Assembly: GCA_902515625.1 (NCBI GenBank)
Contig: CABXVD010000006.1
Location: forward strand, 1 to 42,965
Source of the DNA: an uncultured Pelagibacteraceae bacterium
GTDB taxonomy: Bacteria > Pseudomonadota > Alphaproteobacteria > Pelagibacterales > Pelagibacteraceae
Length of the DNA: 42,965 nt
Direction of reading: 5' to 3'
Numbering within the stretch: the first letter of the stretch is position 1; each line of letters begins with the position of its first letter. Shown piece after piece: positions 1 to 7,795 of the stretch. Made by a program: the position numbers and the translations under genes. The notes beneath the pieces are model-generated. The model was not told the origin of the DNA. It did not search any database and worked only from the letters and a program-made list of their open reading frames with translations.

Positions 1-114
1 AACCTATCAAAAAAGGGTATTGAAAGTCTTGGACCATCAGTTATAACACTTGCAAATTACGAAGGGCTGGTTGGACATGCTCAATCAGTAATAAAAAGAA
101 TTAGGAGAAAATAA
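1..114 (+). CDS. hisD: Histidinol dehydrogenase, C-terminal fragment (5' end outside window)
   Basis: Frame 1 reads [37 protein letters not shown], resembling the HisD C-terminus (LA..EGL.AHA.SV..R). Confidence 0.7.
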   Translation, partial: NLSKKGIESLGPSVITLANYEGLVGHAQSVIKRIRRK

Positions 115-116
115 AT

Positions 117-332
117 TTGTCAAAACAAGACTTACTGGAATTTAAAGGTAAAGTAATTGATTTACTTCCAAATGCCATGTTTAGAGTTAAGTTAGAAAAT
201 GGACATACCGTTACAGCTCATACAGCAGGTAAGTTAAGAAAAAACAGAATTAGAGTTCTTCAAGGTGATAACGTGACTGTAGAAATGACACCTTATGACC
301 TAACAAAAGGCAGAATAATCTTTAGAGGTTAA
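117..332 (+). CDS. infA: Translation initiation factor IF-1 (TTG start)
   Basis: 71 aa; [62 protein letters not shown] is typical IF-1. Confidence 0.97.
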   Translation: MSKQDLLEFKGKVIDLLPNAMFRVKLENGHTVTAHTAGKLRKNRIRVLQGDNVTVEMTPYDLTKGRIIFRG

Positions 333-338
333 AATCTT

Positions 339-413
339 GCCTCGGTAGCTCAGGAGTAGAGCAGAGCCCTGAAAAGGCTTGTGTCGGAGGTGCGAATCCT
401 TCCCGAGGCACCA
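339..413 (+). tRNA. tRNA-Phe (GAA), CCA encoded
   Basis: Acceptor gcctcgg/ccgaggc, D stem gctc/gagc, anticodon stem gagcc/ggctt with loop ctGAAaa, T stem ggagg/ccttc, A73 + CCA. Confidence 0.93.
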
Positions 414-495
414 CCATATACTTTTCGTCTTGAAATAATTAAAAAAAAAATTAACCTAGTTACTATAATAAATAACAAAAGGACTAAGAAATAAG

Positions 496-708
496 ATGAG
501 TACACTAACTGGTAAAATTAAATGGTATAATGGAAAAAAAGGATATGGCTTTATTGAAAGAGACGATAAAGAAAAAGACGCCTTTGTTCATGCCTCTGCT
601 GTAAAAGATGCTGGAATGAGATATCTTAATGAGGGTGATAAACTTGAATTTACATTAGAAGACGGTCCTAAAGGTCCTTCTGCAGTTAATTTAAAGAAAG
701 TAGACTAA
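496..708 (+). CDS. Cold-shock domain protein
   Basis: 70 aa; GKIKWYNGKKGYGFIERDDKEKDAFVHASAV contains RNP1/RNP2-type CSD motifs. Confidence 0.95.
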   Translation: MSTLTGKIKWYNGKKGYGFIERDDKEKDAFVHASAVKDAGMRYLNEGDKLEFTLEDGPKGPSAVNLKKVD

Positions 709-724
709 TTTCTTTTTAATACTT

Positions 725-764
725 TAAGGACGTTTTATCTAATTATACGAGATATACGTCCTTA
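725..764 (+). other. Inverted repeat / stem-loop downstream of the csp gene
   Basis: taaggacgt (725-733) and acgtcctta (756-764) are perfect reverse complements; inner tatct/agata pairs inside the loop. No downstream T tract. Confidence 0.55.
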
Positions 765-869
765 CTAAATTAGCTCTTGTGTTATACTAGTTTTTGTCTA
801 AAAGACTGCTCATGATTATAAATTTTACATTTAGAGAGACTTCAAGAAGCACTCATAGAAACTGTTTCC

Positions 870-885
870 ATAGCCTATAGGCTAT
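870..885 (+). terminator. Possible weak intrinsic terminator (perfect 16-nt palindrome)
   Basis: atagcctataggctat is self-complementary (6-bp stem, 4-nt loop), followed by ttatttataat. Confidence 0.35.
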
Positions 886-938
886 TTATTTATAATATAA
901 TTTTAAATCCACAGAAAAATAATATAAAAACAAGGGAT

Positions 939-1013
939 GCCTGGGTGGTGTAACGGTTAGCACGAAAGTTTGTGGAACTTTAAGTTTGAGTTCGATTCTC
1001 AGCCCGGGTACCA
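939..1013 (+). tRNA. tRNA-His (GTG), CCA encoded, no encoded G-1
   Basis: Acceptor gcctggg/cccgggt (G1:U72 wobble), D stem gtgt/gcac, anticodon stem aaagt/acttt with loop ttGTGga, T stem ttgag/ctcag with loop ttcgatt, A73 + CCA; base at -1 is T. Confidence 0.93.
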
Positions 1014-1017
1014 AAAA

Positions 1018-2412
1018 ATGGATAAAGAAAATAAATTAGTACCTGGATTACCTCCAGGTTTTGAAGATCGTTGGGAAATTAAACTTCTTCTCAAAAAGAA
1101 GCTATTAAAAGCTATAGAGAATAATTTTATTAAGTTTGGAGCAGAACCTCTTGAAACACCTTCGTTCGAAATTAGTGAAAATATTGGATCTTTTTTGGCA
1201 GAAGATGAGGCCAATCCTATGTCTGATGTATTTTCATTCCAAGATGGAGAAAAAAGTATTACGCTTCGATATGATTTATCAAGCCCACTTGCACGATTTG
1301 TAGCTCAAAATAATCAAGAACTTCCATCAATTTTCAAAAGGTATCAAATTCAAAATGTATTTCGTAACGAAAAAGCTGGAAATGGAAGGTATAGAGAATT
1401 TATGCAAGCAGACTTTGATATTGTTGGGAATGTTGATCCAGCACAGGCAAATGCAGAACTTTGTAATCTAATAACAAGCACATTATTAGATTGTGGTTTG
1501 AACAAAGATCAATTTACAATCAATGTAAGTAATAGAAAAATCGTGCAAGGTTTAATTAATGAATTAAAAATATCTGAAGAAAAACAGGTCAAAGTTATTA
1601 GAGCTATAGATAAATTAGATAAGCCAGGATTTGGATTTAAGGGAGTTGAAGACTTATTAAAGAAAGAGAGAAAAGATCAAAGTGGAGCAATTACTAAAGG
1701 GGCTGATTTAACTGATCAACAAGCAGCACAAATATTAAATTTTCTAAAAATAAAAGATTTAAAAGAATTAAAACAAACCTTAAAAAATCAATTATCTCAA
1801 GAAGGAATAAGTGAATTAGAAAATGTATTCGAGATACTTGATTATGGATTAAATATAAATCAAGTTAAAACAAACTTTACGATTGTGAGAGGATTAGCTT
1901 ACTATTCGGACTTTATTGTTGAAACAAACTTAAACTTCAAAGTCACAAATAATAAAGGTAAGGAAGTTGATATCGGCAGCATATGTTCAGGTGGAGCCTA
2001 TGCAAAACTCATATCAAGATTTAGAGGGGTTGATATTCCAGGTACTGGAATAAGTTTTGGAGTTGATAGATTGTTATTCGCTTTAATGCAATTAGATCAG
2101 ACTAATGTAGAGGATCAAAAACCAGTTTTAGTATGTGTAATGGATAAAAAATATTTAAAAAATTATTATGAGATGGTTGATCAACTAAGAAATAATAGTA
2201 TTAATGCTGAAATTTTTTTAGACAGTAAAAAAAACCTAGGTAAACAATTAACTTTTGCAAATAAACGAGATTTATCAGTTGCGATTATTTGTGGTGAAGA
2301 TGAATTTAAAGATAAAACTGTTACTATAAAAAATCTAAAAGGTATCAAGGGCGAAAATAATAAAACAATCCCAAAAGAAGATTTGATCAATGAAGTCAAA
2401 AAACTTATCTGA
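1018..2412 (+). CDS. hisS: Histidine--tRNA ligase
   Basis: Class II aaRS motifs (TLRYDLSSPLARFVA, RYQIQNVFRNEKAGNGRYREFMQADFDIVG, GTGISFGVDRL). The track's 970 start lies inside tRNA-His; ATG at 1018 (MDKENKLVPGLPPGFED) is preferred. Confidence 0.95.
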   Translation: MDKENKLVPGLPPGFEDRWEIKLLLKKKLLKAIENNFIKFGAEPLETPSFEISENIGSFLAEDEANPMSDVFSFQDGEKSITLRYDLSSPLARFVAQNNQELPSIFKRYQIQNVFRNEKAGNGRYREFMQADFDIVGNVDPAQANAELCNLITSTLLDCGLNKDQFTINVSNRKIVQGLINELKISEEKQVKVIRAIDKLDKPGFGFKGVEDLLKKERKDQSGAITKGADLTDQQAAQILNFLKIKDLKELKQTLKNQLSQEGISELENVFEILDYGLNINQVKTNFTIVRGLAYYSDFIVETNLNFKVTNNKGKEVDIGSICSGGAYAKLISRFRGVDIPGTGISFGVDRLLFALMQLDQTNVEDQKPVLVCVMDKKYLKNYYEMVDQLRNNSINAEIFLDSKKNLGKQLTFANKRDLSVAIICGEDEFKDKTVTIKNLKGIKGENNKTIPKEDLINEVKKLI

Positions 2413-3442
2413 AAAAATTCTTAGGTCAGTAAAATCTAAGGGTTTTAAGTATATTGAGCTACCATCTGTAATAGAGGCAAATCATATTGTTCAAAGATCA
2501 GGAGAGAACTTTAGGAAATTCATGTTTTCCTTTACAGATATAAATGGCAAGGAATTATGCTTAAGACCTGACTTAACAATTGCCTCTTGTTTAAGATATT
2601 TAGAGGAAAAATTAAAAGGTAAAGAGAAAATTTTCTATAGTGGTCAGGCTTACAGGAAAGTACAAAATAAAAAAGACTCAATAATAAGAAATCAGGTTGG
2701 CTTTGAGATCATTGGATCTAAAAATGAAAAGAATGACGATAAAGAAATCATAAATACTTCTCTAGAGTCTCTACAAAGTATAAAATATACATCAGGAACA
2801 TTAACTATTGGGAATGTTGAAATCTTTAATTTATTAATTTCAAAACTGAATATCCCAAAGCGTTGGAAGTTAAGATTGATAAGGCATTTTTGGAGAGAGA
2901 AATATTTTAATGATCTTTTAAAAAGATTAGAAACTAACTCAGATGTAGATCCAACTATTGTTGAGATTGATAAAAAAAGATATTTTAAAATGTTAAAAGA
3001 AGATTTATCTAAATTTATTGCAGGAAGATCAATTAATGAAATATTAAAAAGATTTGATAATAAAATTAGAGACCCAAGAGGGGCTAGTAAGGGAAAAAAC
3101 ATATCACAGATCATAAAAAAATTTCTTAAAATAAAATGCCCAATAAATAAAGCAGCAGCTGAATTAAATAAATTTTTTAAAAAAAATAAGATTAATCTGG
3201 TGGTTGATCAAAAATATTTCCCGACTTCGAAAAATAAAATTTCAAAACTTAATATAGTTTTCTCAGCTTCTTTTGGAAGACAACTAGAATACTACACAGG
3301 TATGGTTTTTAAAATTGACATTAAATCAAAGTCAAAAAATAGAAATATAATTAATGGAGGCAGATATGACAAACTAATTTCTGATCTTGGCTCTGAAAAA
3401 CAAATACCAGCAGTTGGAGCTGCTTTAAACTTAAGTAATTAA
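2390..3442 (+). CDS. hisZ: ATP phosphoribosyltransferase regulatory subunit (HisRS paralogue)
   Basis: LRPDLTIASCLRYLEEKLKGKEKIFYSGQAYRKVQ and GGRYDKLISDLG; lies between hisS and hisG. Confidence 0.88.
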   Translation: MKSKNLSEKILRSVKSKGFKYIELPSVIEANHIVQRSGENFRKFMFSFTDINGKELCLRPDLTIASCLRYLEEKLKGKEKIFYSGQAYRKVQNKKDSIIRNQVGFEIIGSKNEKNDDKEIINTSLESLQSIKYTSGTLTIGNVEIFNLLISKLNIPKRWKLRLIRHFWREKYFNDLLKRLETNSDVDPTIVEIDKKRYFKMLKEDLSKFIAGRSINEILKRFDNKIRDPRGASKGKNISQIIKKFLKIKCPINKAAAELNKFFKKNKINLVVDQKYFPTSKNKISKLNIVFSASFGRQLEYYTGMVFKIDIKSKSKNRNIINGGRYDKLISDLGSEKQIPAVGAALNLSN

Positions 3443-4134
3443 TGACAAAAGATATTATTAGTATTGGAATTCCAAGCAAAGGTAGACTCAGAAAAGATAT
3501 TTTAAAGATCTTTAAAAATAATAAGTTAGATCTTATTTCTGAACATGGTGAAAGAGATTTGTTGGGCTCTATTAAACAATTAAAAAATATTAAAGTTTTG
3601 TATCTTCATGCAAGAGAAATTGTTGAAAGACTTGGTGATGGCTCATTAGATTTAGGTTTTTCAGGTTTTGATTTACTAAAAGAAAGTGAAATTAATATTC
3701 AAAATAAAATTTATGTTACTAAAAAATATAATTTTGGAAAAGCAACATTAGTTGTGGCAATTCCAGATCCCTGGATAGATGTTCAAACGGTTGCAGATTT
3801 AGAGGAAATTGCATTTGAGTTTAAAGATAAAAAGAAAAAAAGATTAAGAGTTGCCACGAAATATCCTAATTTAACTCGAGAGTTCTTATTTTCAAAAGGA
3901 GTAACACAATTCAAATTAGTAGGTAGTTTGGGGGCAACGGAGGCCTACCCTTTCACTGGATCAAGTGAGATTATCACAGATATAACTTCAACAGGTGAGA
4001 CTTTAAAAGCTAATAATCTTCGTATTCTAAAAGATGGAGAAATATTAAAATCCGAGGCTTGTATGATGATATCAAAATCTTCTTTTAAAAATAAAAAAGT
4101 GAAAAAATTGGCTAACTTGCTTTCTAAGAATTAG
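3442..4134 (+). CDS. hisG: ATP phosphoribosyltransferase, short form
   Basis: IGIPSKGRLRKDIL, DLGFSGFDLL, RVATKYPNLTREFLFSKGV, EAYPFTGSSEIITDITSTGETLKANNLRIL. Confidence 0.96.
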   Translation: MTKDIISIGIPSKGRLRKDILKIFKNNKLDLISEHGERDLLGSIKQLKNIKVLYLHAREIVERLGDGSLDLGFSGFDLLKESEINIQNKIYVTKKYNFGKATLVVAIPDPWIDVQTVADLEEIAFEFKDKKKKRLRVATKYPNLTREFLFSKGVTQFKLVGSLGATEAYPFTGSSEIITDITSTGETLKANNLRILKDGEILKSEACMMISKSSFKNKKVKKLANLLSKN

Positions 4135-4176
4135 TAACAAGTTGATTTACGATAAAACACGTATATCTTTGTAAAT

Positions 4177-5274
4177 GTGGATACGATTCTATTAATTGTT
4201 TTGGTTTTATTGCTTAGTGCAACTTTAGGTATTTTGTATCTAAATATAAGAACTAAGCCAAAAGATGAGAGCGAGAATAAAGAAGCGGAGGAAATAGCTA
4301 ATTTAAAGAACGAAATAGTTACTTTAAAAGATACTTTAAATAATACTATTAATACTTCCCTTGGTACAATGTCGACCTCATTTAACAACCTATCAACAGG
4401 GGTTACGAAAGATATGACTGAGGCCTTAACTAAAGTAGATGAGAAAGTTGGAAACTTTAACCAACAAGTGCAATTATTAAATCAAAGCCAAGAGGGGATT
4501 ACTAAAATTTTAGCTGGAGTTAAAAAATATGGAACGCTAGCTGAATTTAGTTTAGATGCTTTAATTAAAGATTTGTTGCCAGCTTCTCAATTCATGACGA
4601 ATGTAAAAATGAAAGATGAAACAAGTGAGAATGTTGAATTTGCAATTAAACTTCAAGGAGATGTTTTGGTCCCAGTTGATAGTCACTTTCCTGTTGAAAA
4701 ATTTAAAGCAATAACCGATGGTTATGACGCAGATGATAAAAGAGCTATTGCAGATGCAAGAGCTAAATTAGCAACTGCTTTTAAAGCTAAAGCTAAGAGT
4801 GTTAATGAAAAATACATTGTGCCACCTAAAACAACAGATTTTGCAATTGTTTATGCACCGACTGAAAGTTTATATAAAGAATTAACTGAATTCCAAGATC
4901 CAACTACTAAAGAATTATTAACTAAAGAATTGATGAAAAAATATAAAGTTATAATTTGTGGACCTAATACTTTATCTGCTTATTTACAATCTCTTCACAT
5001 GGGTTTTCAGTCATTGAAAGTTCAAAAAGGTGCAACAGAAATATACAACCATCTAAAAACAATCAGCTCAAGATTCGGTAAGCACTTCGATAATATTATT
5101 TCACTAAGAAAAAAATTAGAAGAAGCAATGATTGTAGTAGATAAGTTTGGGACAGATGCCAGATCAATCACAAGAACGCTTGAAAGCATTAAAGATCCTG
5201 AACAACTTGAAAAAGCTGTTCAAACTGAAAATGTAGAAAAATTTGTTGATCGTCCAAAACAAGCAAATAATTAA
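4177..5274 (+). CDS. rmuC: RmuC family DNA recombination protein
   Basis: N-terminal TM, coiled coil, then GDVLVPVDSHFPVEKFKAI and DFAIVYAPTESLYKELTEF, characteristic of RmuC. GTG start. Confidence 0.9.
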   Translation: MDTILLIVLVLLLSATLGILYLNIRTKPKDESENKEAEEIANLKNEIVTLKDTLNNTINTSLGTMSTSFNNLSTGVTKDMTEALTKVDEKVGNFNQQVQLLNQSQEGITKILAGVKKYGTLAEFSLDALIKDLLPASQFMTNVKMKDETSENVEFAIKLQGDVLVPVDSHFPVEKFKAITDGYDADDKRAIADARAKLATAFKAKAKSVNEKYIVPPKTTDFAIVYAPTESLYKELTEFQDPTTKELLTKELMKKYKVIICGPNTLSAYLQSLHMGFQSLKVQKGATEIYNHLKTISSRFGKHFDNIISLRKKLEEAMIVVDKFGTDARSITRTLESIKDPEQLEKAVQTENVEKFVDRPKQANN

Positions 5275-5311
5275 TTTCAATTTTTCTCCAATAAAGAATA
5301 TAAGAAATCAC

Positions 5312-5998
5312 ATGCAGTGGAATAAGAAATACAATTATCCAAAATCCTCAAGAGCTACAGTAGATGGAATAAGAAGATATTTATTGGGAGAGGACAAATT
5401 ACCATCAGTGACTAGTATTCTTGATCAAACTCGCTCTGAAGAGGATAAAGCTGCGCTAGCTAATTGGCGTGAGAGAACAGGATATAAAGAGGCTGAGGCA
5501 ATTACAAAAGCAGCAAGTACCAGGGGTTCCCAAATGCACAATTACTTAGAGTCTTATCTTCTAGGAAGAGAAAACTTAAGTTTTTTTGATGATAATGAAC
5601 AATTTAAACTAATGGCAAAAGAAATTATTGAAAAGGGATTAAAAAATAGATTGGAAGAAATTTGGGGAGTTGAATGCACACTTTACTATCCAGATAAATA
5701 TGCTGGTACAGCAGATTGTGTTGGAGTTTATGAGGGAAGAGAAACAATAATAGATTTTAAACAAAGTAATAAGCCAAAAAAATCTGAGTATATTGACTCA
5801 TGGCTACTACAAACGAGCGCTTATTCATTGGCTCATAACATAGTGTATAACTCTAATATCACTTCTTGTGTAATCCTAGTTTGCACAGTAGATAAATTAT
5901 TCCAAGAATTTAAAATTCAAAGTCATGATTTAGTTGTTTATCAAAACTTATTTTTGGGAAGATTAAAAAAATTTAATGAGCTTTCAAATTTAGATTAA
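5312..5998 (+). CDS. PD-(D/E)XK (RecB/MGME1-like) exonuclease family protein
   Basis: YAGTADCVGVYEGRETIIDFKQSNKPKKSEYIDSWLLQTSAYSLAHN carries the D...DxK core and a downstream QxxxY motif. Start at 5312 avoids overlapping rmuC. Confidence 0.8.
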   Translation: MQWNKKYNYPKSSRATVDGIRRYLLGEDKLPSVTSILDQTRSEEDKAALANWRERTGYKEAEAITKAASTRGSQMHNYLESYLLGRENLSFFDDNEQFKLMAKEIIEKGLKNRLEEIWGVECTLYYPDKYAGTADCVGVYEGRETIIDFKQSNKPKKSEYIDSWLLQTSAYSLAHNIVYNSNITSCVILVCTVDKLFQEFKIQSHDLVVYQNLFLGRLKKFNELSNLD

Positions 5999-6006
5999 AT
6001 ATTAAT

Positions 6007-7443
6007 ATGGATAAAATAGTAATCTACGATACCGAAACAACCAATAGTACTATCTGGGGAAGTATTATCGAGGTTGGAGCGGTAGTTGTAGATAAAAACC
6101 TTAAAGAAATTGGAAAATTAAATATTCGTGGGCGAATGCCAGAAGGCGAGGTACCTAGTGCAAAAGCACTTTTAGTAAATTCCACAAGTATTGATTTACT
6201 TACCAAAGGCAACTATTCACATTATGATTTTCTAGGAGCTGTCGAAAATTTCTTTTCAAAAGCAACTCCATCTTTGTTCATGGGTTGGAGTAATCTTAAT
6301 TTTGATCGTCGAATGTTTCATTTTAATTTTTTTAAAGGAAATAGATATCCTTATTTAACCCACTCTTCACCCAATCAAGAATCTGATGGTCTACATGTTG
6401 CAAGAGCTGCTCAAACGATAAACTCTAAAACTTTAAAAACCGAATTAACACCTGCAGGAAATGAAAGTTTGGCTTTGGAAGCACTTGCACGACAACAAGG
6501 ATTTGATACCACTCAACAACACACTGCTTATCACGATGCTTTTACAAGTTTAAAAATCCTTAGAATTATAAAAGATCAACATAAAGACAACTGGGACAAA
6601 TTTTTAAGCACATCAACAAAAAGTAGCGTTGAATCACTTTTAAAAAGCGAGGGAATTTATTCTATTTTTGAAAATGTAAAAGGAAGAAATATGATGTATC
6701 TTGTTTGCACACTTCATCCAGAACATTGTTTTCATCCTACCTATGCATCTTGGGGATATGTTTGGGACTTACGAAGAAATCCAGAACCTTTTTTAAATTT
6801 GTCAGTTAATGAGCTTAAAGCGAATTTGAAAAAAATAAGCCCAAAAGCATTAAGGGTATTAAAAACTAATAAGGCTCCAGTAGCTTTAGATAAAAAATTT
6901 GCATTAAAAGAAAAAGCATATTCAGAATTAGATTTAGAAACAATTCTGAAAAGAGCAAAGTTAGTGAGAAGCAGTGAAAATTTTTGCAAAAATATTCAAA
7001 TTATTAATAGGGAAGCTGCAGAAGAGAAAACCCAAACTCAGACGCAAGAAGATTTACTACCAGAGGAAACTTTGTATGAAAAATTTATTCCCAATAAAGA
7101 TACTGCATTATTTAAAACATGGCATAGTTCATCGTGGGAGGATAAATTAAGATTATTAGATAAGTTTCAAGACAAACGATGCAGCTGGTTTGGTCAAAAA
7201 ATCATTTACCAGGAGGCACCTCATATTTTACCCCCCGATTTATACAAAAATATAAAAAGTGAAATAGCTCGTAGAATATTGAGCAAAAACAAGGAAAAGT
7301 GGCAAACCATCGGTATGGCTTACACGGAAATTGATACATTGAGAGATCAAGCATCTAACCGAGATGATCAGGAAGAGTTGAAAAAATTGGATGAAATTAA
7401 TGAATTTATAATGTCTATTGAAAAAAAATATGAAATTGCCTAG
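6007..7443 (+). CDS. sbcB: Exodeoxyribonuclease I-like DEDD exonuclease
   Basis: IYDTETTNSTIWGSIIEVGAVVVD (Exo I motif), FMGWSNLNFDRRMF, HTAYHDAFTSLKI, about 480 aa. Confidence 0.87.
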   Translation: MDKIVIYDTETTNSTIWGSIIEVGAVVVDKNLKEIGKLNIRGRMPEGEVPSAKALLVNSTSIDLLTKGNYSHYDFLGAVENFFSKATPSLFMGWSNLNFDRRMFHFNFFKGNRYPYLTHSSPNQESDGLHVARAAQTINSKTLKTELTPAGNESLALEALARQQGFDTTQQHTAYHDAFTSLKILRIIKDQHKDNWDKFLSTSTKSSVESLLKSEGIYSIFENVKGRNMMYLVCTLHPEHCFHPTYASWGYVWDLRRNPEPFLNLSVNELKANLKKISPKALRVLKTNKAPVALDKKFALKEKAYSELDLETILKRAKLVRSSENFCKNIQIINREAAEEKTQTQTQEDLLPEETLYEKFIPNKDTALFKTWHSSSWEDKLRLLDKFQDKRCSWFGQKIIYQEAPHILPPDLYKNIKSEIARRILSKNKEKWQTIGMAYTEIDTLRDQASNRDDQEELKKLDEINEFIMSIEKKYEIA

Positions 7444-7477
7444 TTGACTTTAAGGCTCCAATTTATAAAAAGGATTT

Positions 7478-7795
7478 ATGCTTATAGATTTTAAAGATGA
7501 AGATTTTGATAATAAAATTAAAAAAGAAGACGTATCAGTAATTCAATTTTCAGCATCCTGGTGTGGTCCATGTAAAGCTCTTAAACCAGTAATGGATAAA
7601 TTATCAGATGAATACAAAGACAAAGCAAATTTTTATATAACCGATATTGAAGATGCTGGAATTAATACAGGTTCTGCAGCAGGGATCCGTGGAGTACCAA
7701 CAGTAATAATATATAAAAAAGGACAAGAAGTTAGCCGTAAAGTTGGAGGGGTTCCTGAAAGTCACATGAAAGAATTCCTAAACGAAAATATCTAG
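7478..7795 (+). CDS. Thioredoxin
   Basis: FSASWCGPCKALKPVMDKL and GVPTVIIYKKGQEV. Confidence 0.95.
   Translation: MLIDFKDEDFDNKIKKEDVSVIQFSASWCGPCKALKPVMDKLSDEYKDKANFYITDIEDAGINTGSAAGIRGVPTVIIYKKGQEVSRKVGGVPESHMKEFLNENI

Noticed and set aside
970-1017. ORF-track start of hisS at 970 (MWNFKFEFDSQPGYQK)
   Set aside because: This segment is the anticodon/T-arm/acceptor of tRNA-His; conserved HisRS sequence begins after the ATG at 1018.
2692-3114. 140-aa minus-strand ORF
   Set aside because: Fully antisense to hisZ; low-complexity I/L/S/F composition typical of shadow ORFs in AT-rich genes.
5243-5311. Upstream extension of the PD-(D/E)XK protein
   Set aside because: Would overlap rmuC by 32 nt and adds an unconserved-looking leader; ATG at 5312 fits better.
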